From CAZGYE01 sp964530165 (GTDB taxonomy: Bacteria > Planctomycetota > Planctomycetia > Planctomycetales > Planctomycetaceae): a stretch of 24,246 bases of DNA. The stretch covers positions 1 to 24,246 of the forward strand of contig CAZGYE010000047.1 of the NCBI GenBank assembly GCA_964530165.1, written 5' to 3'. The number at the start of each line of letters is the position of its first letter. Positions within the stretch are counted from its first letter, which is position 1. Shown here piece after piece: positions 16,692-24,244 of the stretch. The notes under the pieces are model-generated. The model saw only the letters and a program-made list of their open reading frames with translations, made no database searches and was not told where the DNA came from. The position numbers and the translations under genes are program-made.

Positions 16692-16698
16692 CCGGGCA

Positions 16699-18801
16699 AT
16701 GACGGACGATCCTTTCGAAACACCAGTGCAGTATGTGAGCGGCGTCGGTCCGCGGCGGGCCCGGCTGCTTTCCAAGCTGGGCTTGCGGACCGTCCGCGAT
16801 CTGCTGTGGTATCTGCCCCGCGACATCCTCGATTTGACCGACGTGCGGGCCGCGAGCAGTCTGGAAGAAGGAACCCTGCAATCGGTGCGAGGCGTCGTCG
16901 TCGACATCGACGGCCGGACGCTCTCGCGGGGACGGTCGCTGTCCGCCGTCCTCCTGGATTGCCAGGGGGAATACGTGCGCGGAGTCTGGTTCAACCAGAC
17001 GTGGCCGTTGCACCGGTTCCATGCGGGCGAGACGGTGCTGTTTTCCGGCAAGCCGAAAAGACACGGCGGACGCTGGGAAATCAACCACCCGCAGGTGCAG
17101 TGGATCGGCGAAGACGACCAGCAAGCGGGCGGCGGCGTGCAGACGCGCTACGGATTGACCGAAGGCCTGAAAATGCACGAGATGCGCCGCATCGTGCTGG
17201 CTGCCGTCGAGGCGTATGCCGATTTGGTCCCCGACTATCTTCCCCAGAGGTTTCGCGAGCAGCAGCAACTGCCCGTCCTCGCGCAGGCGATCAAACAGCT
17301 CCATCTCCCCGCCGAGGTGGACCAATACGAAGCGGGCCGGCATCGGCTTGTCTTCGACGATTTGCTCGAGTTTCAGTTGGGACTGGCGATGCGGCGGCGA
17401 GTCTGGAAGTTAACCGAGCCGGCGCCCCGGCTGCCCACAACGGCGAAAATCGACTCGCGAATTCGCCGGCTGTTTCCGTTTCGATTCACCGACGGGCAGA
17501 ATCACGCCGTGGACGAGATCACCGCCGACTTATCTTCGGGACGGGCCATGCACCGGTTGTTGCAGGCCGACGTCGGTGCGGGCAAGACCGCAGTGGCCGT
17601 CTATGCCATGCTGGTCGCCGTCGCCGCCGGGTATCAAACCGTGCTGATGGCCCCCACGGAAATCCTCGCTTCGCAACATTGGGCCACCGTCGAAGAGGCC
17701 CTGGCGCACAGCCGCGTCGATCGGTTGCTGCTCACCGGCAATCTCACGCCGCAGCAGCGCAAGCAGGCGCTGGACGACATCAGGAGTGGCAACGTGCAGT
17801 TGATCGTCGGCACACAGGCCGTGATCCAGAAAGACGTCAAATTCAGCCGCTTGGGTTTCGTGGTCATCGACGAACAGCACAAGTTCGGCGTGTTGCAGCG
17901 GGCGCATTTTTCCACGGGCGACCTGTCGCCGCACGTGTTGGTGATGACGGCGACGCCTATTCCGCGCAGCCTCTGTCTGACTCAGTTCGGCGATCTGGAC
18001 ATCACGACGGTCTCCGATTTACCGCCCGGTCGGCAGCGCGTCGTGACCAGTCGTGTTCCAGGCGAACCGGCAACGCCGGGCGAACAGGCGCGGAGGCGGG
18101 TGTGGGATTTCCTACGGAAGCAAATCCGGACCGGCCGGCAGGCTTACGTCGTGTGCCCGCGAATCGAAGGCGGCGATCACGAAACCGCGGACAAACCCAG
18201 CGCCAGCGCCGAGCAAGTCTTTCGGCAGCTCAGCTCCGCAGAGCTCAAGGATTTCCGGGTTGGTTTGGTCCACGGTCAACTGGACCGCCGACTGAAAGCC
18301 GACGCAATGGAATCGTTCCGCGCCGGCGAAACGCAGGTGCTGGTGTCCACGACGGTGGTCGAGGTTGGCGTCGACGTGCCCAACGCCACGTTGATGGTCA
18401 TCTATCAGGCCGAACGCTTCGGATTGTCACAACTGCATCAACTGCGGGGCCGAATCAGTCGCGGCAAGTTTCAGGGCTACTGTTTTCTATTTTCCGACGC
18501 CGATGCACCCGAAGCGGCCAGCCGGCTGGCGGCGCTGGAAAGAACGTCCGACGGCTTCAAGATTGCGGAAGTCGATTTCGAACTGCGCGGGCCGGGCGAT
18601 GTGTTGGGGACTCGGCAACACGGCGACTTGCCGCTGAAAGTCGCCGACCTCATCCGCGACCGCGACGTGCTGCTGGAAGCTCGCAAGGCGGCCTTCCATC
18701 TGGTCGAGACCGGCGAGTTCGACAGTCCGCAGTTCGCGCCGCTGAAGATTCGCGTCCTGGAACGATTCGGTCAGCTCATGGAGTTGCCGAAGACGGGTTA
18801 A
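16699..18801 (+). CDS. recG: ATP-dependent DNA helicase RecG
   Basis: RecG remodels stalled replication forks and branch-migrates Holliday junctions. The 700-residue protein has the family's length. Its N-terminal wedge/OB domain starts with VQYVSGVGPRRARLLSKLGL. The helicase core follows: Walker A GAGKT at 293-297, motif Ia MAPTEILASQH, the DEQH box at 391-394 (DEQHKFG), motif III TATPIPRSL at about 418-425, and C-terminal motifs LVHGQLD, VSTTVVEVGVDVPNATLMVI and LHQLRGRISRG. The ending LRGPGDVLGTRQHG is the RecG-specific TRG region. I see no Shine-Dalgarno before the ATG, because the leader is made of heptamer repeats. It may share a transcript with the flavodoxin gene 68 bp downstream. Confidence 0.95.
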   Translation: MTDDPFETPVQYVSGVGPRRARLLSKLGLRTVRDLLWYLPRDILDLTDVRAASSLEEGTLQSVRGVVVDIDGRTLSRGRSLSAVLLDCQGEYVRGVWFNQTWPLHRFHAGETVLFSGKPKRHGGRWEINHPQVQWIGEDDQQAGGGVQTRYGLTEGLKMHEMRRIVLAAVEAYADLVPDYLPQRFREQQQLPVLAQAIKQLHLPAEVDQYEAGRHRLVFDDLLEFQLGLAMRRRVWKLTEPAPRLPTTAKIDSRIRRLFPFRFTDGQNHAVDEITADLSSGRAMHRLLQADVGAGKTAVAVYAMLVAVAAGYQTVLMAPTEILASQHWATVEEALAHSRVDRLLLTGNLTPQQRKQALDDIRSGNVQLIVGTQAVIQKDVKFSRLGFVVIDEQHKFGVLQRAHFSTGDLSPHVLVMTATPIPRSLCLTQFGDLDITTVSDLPPGRQRVVTSRVPGEPATPGEQARRRVWDFLRKQIRTGRQAYVVCPRIEGGDHETADKPSASAEQVFRQLSSAELKDFRVGLVHGQLDRRLKADAMESFRAGETQVLVSTTVVEVGVDVPNATLMVIYQAERFGLSQLHQLRGRISRGKFQGYCFLFSDADAPEAASRLAALERTSDGFKIAEVDFELRGPGDVLGTRQHGDLPLKVADLIRDRDVLLEARKAAFHLVETGEFDSPQFAPLKIRVLERFGQLMELPKTG

Positions 18802-18869
18802 CTGCACGAAATTCGAGAAAGGGTCGACGGCAAGCTGGTCTGCTTCAGCGGCCGGCAGGGAGAAAAACA

Positions 18870-19538
18870 ATGAAAGACAATCGTCCTCGGCTCTGGGTCA
18901 TTGCACTGGCGTTGGTGCTGGCCGGTTCGGTGTCTCGTCGAACAACTGCGATCGCGGGTGACAAGTCACAGCCGCCAAAATCCTCGAAGGCCCCGACCGT
19001 TCGCGTGCTGGTCGCCTACTACTCGCTGACCGGAAACACGGAGGAATTGGCCCGGTCCGTCGCAGAAGGCGCAAAGCGGGTGCCCGATGCCGTCGCCACG
19101 GTGAAACAGGTGGGCGACGTGACAAAAGAGGACCTTCAAGCTGCGCATGCGATCGTGCTGGGATCGCCCACGTATTACGCCAACATACCCGGAAAGATGA
19201 AAGTGGTGATCGACGACTGGAACTGGAAGCTGAAAGTCGATTTCACGGACAAGGTCGGCGGCGCGTTCGCCACAGGGGGAGGCCAAACCGGGGGGAAGGA
19301 GCACGTTGTCATTTCCCTGCTGCTGTTCATGTTGAACAATCGCATGGTCGTCGCGGGGCCCCTCTACGAGAACGAGAAAACCAAGAGCATTTGGGCGGAA
19401 GTGGGCGCCACGGCCATGACCGGCCCGCTCGATCCGGGAATCAGCGATAAAGAACGCGACGGAGCACGCCGGCTCGGCGAGCGCGTGGCACGGCTCGCAA
19501 AACGACTGGCCCGAGGAACCACAGATAAACACAGATGA
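18870..19538 (+). CDS. Flavodoxin/WrbA-like flavoprotein with an export signal
   Basis: The 222-residue protein has a flavodoxin fold. The FMN-phosphate loop YYSLTGNTEELA is at about 50-61, SPTYYANIPGKMKVVIDDW follows at about 99-117, and GGAFATGGGQTGGKE marks the second FMN loop, as in WrbA-type NAD(P)H:quinone oxidoreductases. Unusually, the protein begins with a basic start and a hydrophobic run (LWVIALALVLAGSV) that reads as a signal peptide or anchor, so it may work outside the cytoplasm. The ATG has AGGGAG at good spacing. The last codons (TTDKHR) come from a decamer repeat that overlaps the 3' end. It follows recG at 68 bp. Residue loss or gain at the C-terminus from the repeat is possible. 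Confidence 0.8.
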   Translation: MKDNRPRLWVIALALVLAGSVSRRTTAIAGDKSQPPKSSKAPTVRVLVAYYSLTGNTEELARSVAEGAKRVPDAVATVKQVGDVTKEDLQAAHAIVLGSPTYYANIPGKMKVVIDDWNWKLKVDFTDKVGGAFATGGGQTGGKEHVVISLLLFMLNNRMVVAGPLYENEKTKSIWAEVGATAMTGPLDPGISDKERDGARRLGERVARLAKRLARGTTDKHR

Positions 19539-19546
19539 ACACGGAT
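19517..19546. repeat. Decamer repeat forming the 3' end of the flavodoxin gene
   Basis: The sequence is AACCACAGATAAAC, ACAGATGAAC, ACGGAT, a ten-base period of CACAGATRAA. It covers the last seven codons and stop of the flavodoxin gene. A second copy in reverse orientation lies at 19895-19914. Confidence 0.75.
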
Positions 19547-19635
19547 CGGGCCGAACGCATTCGTGAGACTGTGTCTGCGTAGGTTCTCGCTACTCACGCG
19601 GTCGACGGTCCAGCAACAAACTCGCGTGTCTACCG

Positions 19636-19669
19636 ACAAGCCAATGCACCTGCAGCTGCATTGGCTTGT
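19636..19669. terminator. Perfect 13-bp stem-loop between convergent genes
   Basis: ACAAGCCAATGCA at 19636-19648 and its exact complement at 19657-19669 flank an 8-base loop containing the palindrome CTGCAG. It lies between the ends of the flavodoxin gene (plus) and the zinc-ribbon gene (minus). The position suggests a bidirectional terminator, but neither side has a T-tract, so it may be a structural or repeat element instead. Confidence 0.55.
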
Positions 19670-19684
19670 TATCTGTCACCTGAT

Positions 19685-19870
19685 TCAAGGCCTGCCGGTG
19701 AGAAGCCCGCCGAAGAAGAAGGCAAATCCGAGGACACAGTCACAATGAGAACACGAATACATGATCTCTTTCTTCACAGTGCCATCGACTTCCTTGTGGA
19801 CTTCGCTACGCTCGTCTCGTTTCGTTGAGTTCAGTGTGACTTCCTTCTCGCAGTGTGGGCATTGGGCCAT
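19685..19870 (-). CDS. Small zinc-ribbon protein
   Basis: The 61-residue protein opens with CPHC, and a second CSHC pair lies at about residues 40-43, so it has the two CXXC knuckles of a zinc ribbon. Between them is a highly charged segment rich in Lys, Arg and Glu. The C-terminal third is hydrophobic (CVLGFAFFFGGLLTG) and could be a membrane helix or the core of a small fold. The ATG at 19870 is preceded by GGAAGGAAAGGA at good spacing, which is why I prefer it to the larger in-frame ORF upstream whose N-terminal extension looks non-coding. It lies 43 bp downstream of the PfkB kinase gene on the same strand. Function unknown; I cannot name the family. Confidence 0.65.
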   Translation of the reverse strand: MAQCPHCEKEVTLNSTKRDERSEVHKEVDGTVKKEIMYSCSHCDCVLGFAFFFGGLLTGRP

Positions 19871-19894
19871 GATTCCGTCCTTTCCTTCCAGACA

Positions 19895-19914
19895 ACTGTG
19901 TTCATCTGTGGTTT
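19895..19914. repeat. Second decamer-repeat copy, reversed
   Basis: ACTGTGTTCATCTGTGGTTT is the reverse complement of the motif at 19517-19546. It sits between the PfkB stop and the zinc-ribbon start on the minus strand and touches the PfkB stop codon. Confidence 0.7.
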
Positions 19915-21110
19915 CAAGATTCCTGTGGGCCGACGTAGACGCCGGTCTCGTCGTTCCTGCGCCAGCCGTCGAGCGTGATCTGCACGTCGCGCCAGCGCCA
20001 GCCGGCCATCCGCTCTTGGAGCTTGCTCCATGACGGAATGCCGCTGGTCGCATCAGCGCTTTGCACGTTGCAGGCGCCGACGCCGACGCCACAGCGCAGC
20101 GTTTCTTCCGGGGAGAGTCCGTGCAGCAGGCCGGTCAAAAAACCAGCAATCGAGCAGTCGCCGGAGCCGGTAGTCCCGACGACTTCGACCTGAAAACAGG
20201 GCGTCAGCAGTTGGCGATTCTGCCAGTGTCGCCACTCGACGTCGGTCCACAACCCGCGGCCTGCGAGTTGAGCCACCCTGTCGTCTGTGCGCAGGTAGAG
20301 CCCCTGATCGCCCAGCTTGAGCACCACGACGCCGGCCCCAAGACCGAGCAACTGCGCGGCCAAGTCGTCGAGCAACTCGCCGTCAGCCACAGCGGCGGGA
20401 TTGCCGTCATCGGCCCGGCGAGCCAACTCGTCATATCGTTGGCTGTCGAACATCAACAGCACTTCGTCCACGCTGGGCAGCAGGATGTCGACCTCGGGCA
20501 ACACGCGGGCCAGCCAGGCGGGCCAATCGACGCGACCGGCCGGTGAAGCAGGATCGGGCATCGCCATGTCGAGCGAGACGAGCATGCCTTGCCGGCGGAC
20601 TTCGTGGAATCGCTCGGCGAGGCCGGTGCCGCCGTCGGCGAAAATGCCCTGCATGATCGGGGGGTAGCCGAAGTGCAGAAGACGTGCGCCGGCCATGCGA
20701 TCCAGCGCGAGGTCGTCGGCCACGAACGTATCGTTCGTCCCAGGACAGTGCAGAAAACAGCGGTCGACGCCCGGCGGATTGACCACAATCGTGTACGAGC
20801 TCGCCTCCTGCCGGGCGACGATCATGCCGTCGGCGAGCGCCGGTGCGTGCCCCCGCAGCGACTGCAAAATGGTCTCACCCAGCAGATCGTCGCCCACCTT
20901 CCCCATCAGCCGGGTTGCCACGCCCAGCCGATGCATGGCCAAACCGGTGTTGGCCACCGCCCCGCCGAGCGCGATGGTGGCCGGGCCAATCTGTATCAAT
21001 CGCCCCGGTGCGAACAAGTCCTCGGGCCGCGTTTGCGACGTTCCGAGCTGCGGGATCAGGTCCAGGCAGATGTGCCCCGCCACCACAACGTCAACCCGGT
21101 CTTGGGACAT
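19914..21110 (-). CDS. PfkB-family carbohydrate kinase
   Basis: Members of this family phosphorylate sugars with ATP. The 398-residue protein opens with a ribokinase-like strand (VVVAGHICLDLIP). ALGGAVANTGLAMHRLG at about 47-63 is the substrate-side GG motif, KVGDDLLGE follows at 71-79, and the ATP/anion-hole signature VGTTGSGDCSIAGFLTGLL starts at 311, with the catalytic base Asp318. The sequence is long for the family (about 300 is usual), with an insert around 185-260. The gene follows a xylose-isomerase-like gene on the same strand, 110 bp downstream, with a cloverleaf repeat between them. A kinase acting on the isomerase product is therefore a reasonable guess, but the sugar is not identified. 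Confidence 0.85.
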   Translation of the reverse strand: MSQDRVDVVVAGHICLDLIPQLGTSQTRPEDLFAPGRLIQIGPATIALGGAVANTGLAMHRLGVATRLMGKVGDDLLGETILQSLRGHAPALADGMIVARQEASSYTIVVNPPGVDRCFLHCPGTNDTFVADDLALDRMAGARLLHFGYPPIMQGIFADGGTGLAERFHEVRRQGMLVSLDMAMPDPASPAGRVDWPAWLARVLPEVDILLPSVDEVLLMFDSQRYDELARRADDGNPAAVADGELLDDLAAQLLGLGAGVVVLKLGDQGLYLRTDDRVAQLAGRGLWTDVEWRHWQNRQLLTPCFQVEVVGTTGSGDCSIAGFLTGLLHGLSPEETLRCGVGVGACNVQSADATSGIPSWSKLQERMAGWRWRDVQITLDGWRRNDETGVYVGPQES

Positions 21111-21134
21111 GCTTGCTTTCCCTCGCCGATGCCG

Positions 21135-21200
21135 TTTAGCCGCCCCGCTTGCGGGGCGTGTGGCACTTAAAGGACACGCCGGCCAAGGCCGGCGGCTAAA
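21135..21200. repeat. Cloverleaf-like palindromic repeat
   Basis: The ends TTTAGCCGCC (21135-21144) and GGCGGCTAAA (21191-21200) are a perfect 10-bp inverted repeat. Inside are three palindromic arms: CCCCGC-TT-GCGGGG at 21143-21156, GGCGTGT with ACACGCC at 21155-21180, and GCCGGCC-AA-GGCCGGC at 21178-21193. The arms share edges with each other, so they cannot all form at full length at once. It lies between the isomerase-like and PfkB genes, 24 bp upstream of the PfkB start. Confidence 0.8.
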
Positions 21201-21220
21201 TCTTGCTTTTCAACAAGCTG

Positions 21221-22264
21221 CTAGGCCACGCCCATCAGGTGACGCAGAATGAAATTGTCCAGACCTTCGTAGTCGCGGGCCTCGATGTAATCGCGTTCGA
21301 ACTTGGGGTCCAGCGTCCGCACTTTTTCCAACAGGTGCAGGAACGTCTGGCGGCTGTTGGCCAGATGCGCCGTGGAGCCGTCTTGCCGCTGCGTTCGCAT
21401 CACTTTTACGTCCAGCCCCACGAACTCGCCGTTGCCGCCGTAACCGTTCTTCTCCAGCACCCGCACCTGATTGAAAGCGCTGCGAAGGTTCGCGCTGCCG
21501 AAAGACTTGTCCTCGTCGAACTTCAGCCCGGACTGGTCGTTGAGGTGCACGCTGCAGAGCTTGCCGTGCGCCAGGGCGAAGGCCATGTCGTCGGCCGGGT
21601 CGAGACCGGCCAGCAACGAGTGGGCCGTCTCGATCAGCCCGCCCACACGGTCCGGGTCGCTCGTTTGATAGGCCAAAGCGATCGCGTGCCCGATGGTGGG
21701 GATCAACGCGCTGTCGACCGGCTCGTTCGGTTTCGGCTCGATCCAGACGTGAATCTCTTTGTCGTAGTCCAGCATCGCGTCGATGGCCTCCCGGATGCGG
21801 TGGATCGCTTGCACCCCGTTCTTCGACTCCCGGATGTACGTTCCCTCTCGGGCCAGCCACAGCACGATGTTGCTGCAGCCGATCTCCCGGGCGATGTCGA
21901 TCGCCTGCTTGCTGCGGTCGATCGCATATTGCCGGTCCTCGGCGCTGTTGGCGGTGTAGCCCCCGTCGATGGTCCGCGGATGGAACCACAATCGCGGCGC
22001 CACGAACTCCGGCGTCAACTGGCGGTCGTCGAGCATGTGCTTCACCTCGCGAGCCACGCCCAAGACCTGCTCGTGTGTCAGATCGTCGATGTTCTCCACC
22101 ACGTCGTCGTCGTGGAACTGCACGCCCTCAAACCCCAGGGGTCCGTAGCGGTCGAGCTTCTCCACGAGCGAAAAGGGCTGACGCACTTCCGGGCCGAACG
22201 GGTCGGCCCCTTCGGAAATGTTCCATGGACCAAAGGAAAATCGGTACTGCGTCGGCTCAGTCAT
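21221..22264 (-). CDS. Class I xylose-isomerase-like TIM barrel
   Basis: The 347-residue protein aligns by eye with Streptomyces/Actinoplanes-type xylose isomerases. It has FSFGPWN, the base pair His51/Asp54 in FHDDD, Trp136 in LWLAREG, the metal Glu176 and Lys178 in EPKPNEP, Glu212 and His215 in LIETAHSLLAG, LNDQSGLKFDED with Asp250 and Asp252, and Asp285 in GLDVKVMRTQ. The reference HIDLNGQ metal-1 aspartate (Asp245) is replaced by His240 here. It is about 40 residues shorter than the reference, mainly at the C-terminal tail that reaches round the tetramer in that group. The ATG at 22264 has GAGAGGAG about ten bases upstream. A kinase gene follows, so the pair may process one sugar, perhaps not D-xylose. 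Confidence 0.85.
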   Translation of the reverse strand: MTEPTQYRFSFGPWNISEGADPFGPEVRQPFSLVEKLDRYGPLGFEGVQFHDDDVVENIDDLTHEQVLGVAREVKHMLDDRQLTPEFVAPRLWFHPRTIDGGYTANSAEDRQYAIDRSKQAIDIAREIGCSNIVLWLAREGTYIRESKNGVQAIHRIREAIDAMLDYDKEIHVWIEPKPNEPVDSALIPTIGHAIALAYQTSDPDRVGGLIETAHSLLAGLDPADDMAFALAHGKLCSVHLNDQSGLKFDEDKSFGSANLRSAFNQVRVLEKNGYGGNGEFVGLDVKVMRTQRQDGSTAHLANSRQTFLHLLEKVRTLDPKFERDYIEARDYEGLDNFILRHLMGVA

Positions 22265-22455
22265 GGTTGAAACTCCTCTCGGTTGGTTTCGATTCTGTTG
22301 CCTCCATCATCAGCAGCGCCCAATCGTCACGAAACATCCGTGACGACTCTCGCTCGAATATTGACACACGATGGAGTAGCTTACTGTTTGGCTTTCAAAG
22401 TATCAACTTTCGTCCTGGTTCGGCCCGTCAATCGAAACTCAAGAGGAGCACTGCT
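22265..22455. promoter_or_regulatory. Divergent intergenic region with candidate promoter
   Basis: The gap between the isomerase-like gene (minus) and the nitrilase gene (plus) must carry both promoters. On the plus strand a perfect TTGACA is at 22361-22366, but the -10 that goes with it (TACTGT at 22382-22387, 15-bp spacer) is weak. I would not rely on it. No repeat or RNA gene is visible here. Confidence 0.25.
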
Positions 22456-23967
22456 ATGAATTCCACTCTTGCGAATCTCCACGTGCGTCGATCGCGCGGT
22501 ATGCGGAAATGTCAAGTCTCGACGTTGACCGGGATCTTCACTGCCCTTTGGCTTGCACTACCGGTGGTGGGCGTTGGCGAGGGCGTCGACTCGGCCGCGC
22601 TGCCGGCTTTAGAGAAAGCCGAGCCGTGGTCGCCGCATCCTGAAGCAACCCCGGTTACTTCTAAGAGCGGGAACGCCGAGGTTGTCATCAAAGGCAATGG
22701 CACACGGACGTGCTGCGGCGGATGGCAATTTGTGTTCACCGGCGTGCGAGGCGGAGAGACTTATCGGTTTCGCACACGAGTGCGGCACGAGGGGCTGAGC
22801 AACGCACACGATTGTCTGGCGGCGATTGTGCTTTGGGACGCGTGGGAACCGGCCGAGAACTCCACCGGCACACGCCCGTGGAATTATCTTCTTCCGAAGT
22901 CCGTCGGGGACGCCGCAATGGACTTCGAAGCCACGCTCAAGGCGCCGAAAGGTGCTACTCGCTTGACGGTCCGCTACGTCTTCCGCTGGTCACAGACTGG
23001 GACATCCGTTTGGGCCGCGCCGCGAATCGAGACGGCTGCGCCCGTGCAGCGACGAGCTGTGAAGCTCTGCATCGTGAATTCCTCTCGGCAAACCCGTGAT
23101 CGGGTCAAGACTCTGCCGCTCTCTTCAGGAAAGGGGCTGCCCGACGATGTGGCAAGAAGCGTCGACCTGTGGGGCAGTCTGATCCTTGCGGCCTGCCGGC
23201 AGAAGCCGCAACTCGTCGTGACGCCGGAGATCGTGATTGGGGGCAAGCAGTTCATGGAAGGTGCGATCGAAGTGCCTGGGCCGGCGACTGAACCGTTTCA
23301 AAAGATCGCTCGAGAGCATGGCGTCTACCTGGTGCTCGGTGTCCGAGAGCGCGACCGCGACGCCGTGTTTAACAGTGCCGTGCTGATCTCGCCAAAAGGC
23401 AGAGTGCACGGTGTCTACCGCAAAGTCCATCTGGCTACCAGCGAAGGACTGTCCGGCACGTCGGCGGGCAAGTCGTTCCCGGTTTTCCAGACAGACCTCG
23501 GACGGATCGGCTGCCTGATCTGCATGGATACGACGGTGTGCGAATCCATGAGAATGCTGGCGCTGGGCGGCGCCCGAATCGTTTGCTTTCCAATCATGGG
23601 CGATCTTCGTGCCAGCCGCTGGTCGCCTGGACCCCCAATCTTCAACGAGGACCGCTGGAAGGCAATCATGCGGACGCGGGCCATCGACAACCAGGTTTGC
23701 ATGGTCGTCGCCCGGAACAACGTGCAGGGCAGTTGCATCATTGACCGCAAGGGGGACATCCTCGCCTGGAACAGTGGGGATCAAGAAATGATCTTCGCGA
23801 CGGTTCCGGCAGAGGACGGCTATCGCGTGTGGAACGGCGGTGATTTCCGCGAGGTCACTTTCCTACTCCGCCGTCCCTGCCTCTACGAACCCTACTGCGA
23901 CGAGGACAATCTCGGTCCGTTGGACCCCGGGCGAGGAAGAGTTGTCTCGAGAAACGCCGGGCAATGA
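22456..23967 (+). CDS. Exported nitrilase-superfamily amidase with N-terminal extra domain
   Basis: This is a carbon-nitrogen hydrolase of 503 residues. The catalytic Glu-Lys-Cys triad is visible: Glu258 in VVTPEIVIGG, Lys323 in VYRKVHLATSEG and Cys356 in GCLICMDTT. The family pattern continues with ARIVCFPIMGD and MRTRAIDNQVCMVVARN. The hydrolase domain starts only near residue 202. Before it lie a hydrophobic signal-like segment (about 24-40, TLTGIFTALWLALPVVGVG) and about 150 residues that look like a beta-rich accessory domain, perhaps carbohydrate-binding, judging only by strand-like composition. The ATG at 22456 has AGAGGAG eight bases upstream, which decides it against the longer in-frame ORF. 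The protein is likely exported, unlike most nitrilase relatives. Substrate unknown. Confidence 0.8.
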   Translation: MNSTLANLHVRRSRGMRKCQVSTLTGIFTALWLALPVVGVGEGVDSAALPALEKAEPWSPHPEATPVTSKSGNAEVVIKGNGTRTCCGGWQFVFTGVRGGETYRFRTRVRHEGLSNAHDCLAAIVLWDAWEPAENSTGTRPWNYLLPKSVGDAAMDFEATLKAPKGATRLTVRYVFRWSQTGTSVWAAPRIETAAPVQRRAVKLCIVNSSRQTRDRVKTLPLSSGKGLPDDVARSVDLWGSLILAACRQKPQLVVTPEIVIGGKQFMEGAIEVPGPATEPFQKIAREHGVYLVLGVRERDRDAVFNSAVLISPKGRVHGVYRKVHLATSEGLSGTSAGKSFPVFQTDLGRIGCLICMDTTVCESMRMLALGGARIVCFPIMGDLRASRWSPGPPIFNEDRWKAIMRTRAIDNQVCMVVARNNVQGSCIIDRKGDILAWNSGDQEMIFATVPAEDGYRVWNGGDFREVTFLLRRPCLYEPYCDEDNLGPLDPGRGRVVSRNAGQ

Positions 23968-24117
23968 AAACGTGTCGGGGAGAATCGCTGCGCCTGTGCA
24001 ACGTCAGCGGACGTGCCGACTCGGCAAGAGGCTCGCCCTCCCGAAAACCGCAATTTGTGACCCCAGCCAGTATAGCTGTGCGAGCGGTGATTTTCGGCGC
24101 TCTGCAGCGAATCGCCG

Positions 24118-24146
24118 TTGCATCAGCGCTGCACACAACGTATTGT
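24118..24146 (+). promoter_or_regulatory. Candidate tRNA-Val promoter
   Basis: TTGCAT at 24118-24123 and TATTGT at 24141-24146 are spaced by 17 bp, ending 23 bp before the tRNA. Each box matches the sigma-70 consensus only partly, so this is a guess supported mainly by position. Confidence 0.3.
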
Positions 24147-24169
24147 AACCAACGACTTGCTGAAGAGAA

Positions 24170-24244
24170 GGACGATTAGCTCAGTTTGGTTAGAGCGCCA
24201 CGTTGACATCGTGGAGGTCACTGGTTCGAGTCCAGTATCGTCCA
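24170..24244 (+). tRNA. tRNA-Val (anticodon GAC)
   Basis: All four arms can be drawn. The acceptor stem GGACGAT (24170-24176) pairs with ATCGTCC (24237-24243), with discriminator A at 24244. The D-stem GCTC/GAGC encloses AGTTTGGTTA. The anticodon stem CCACG/CGTGG has loop TTGACAT, with anticodon GAC at 24205-24207. The T-stem ACTGG/CCAGT has loop TTCGAGT. The following bases are CT, so a CCA end does not appear to be encoded, although the window ends here. The GAC anticodon reads GUC and GUU codons. Confidence 0.95.

Noticed and set aside
16806..18869. A long plus-frame extension giving a 910-residue protein ending in the flavodoxin
   Set aside because: The first 680 residues are the out-of-frame shadow of recG; the flavodoxin has its own ATG at 18870 with a ribosome-binding site.
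21203..22270. A 355-codon plus-strand ORF opposite the isomerase-like gene
   Set aside because: It is antisense to a protein with conserved xylose-isomerase motifs and has no own motif.
24018..24044. A GC-rich segment resembling dispersed planctomycete repeats
   Set aside because: No second copy or palindrome is visible here, so there is no sequence support.
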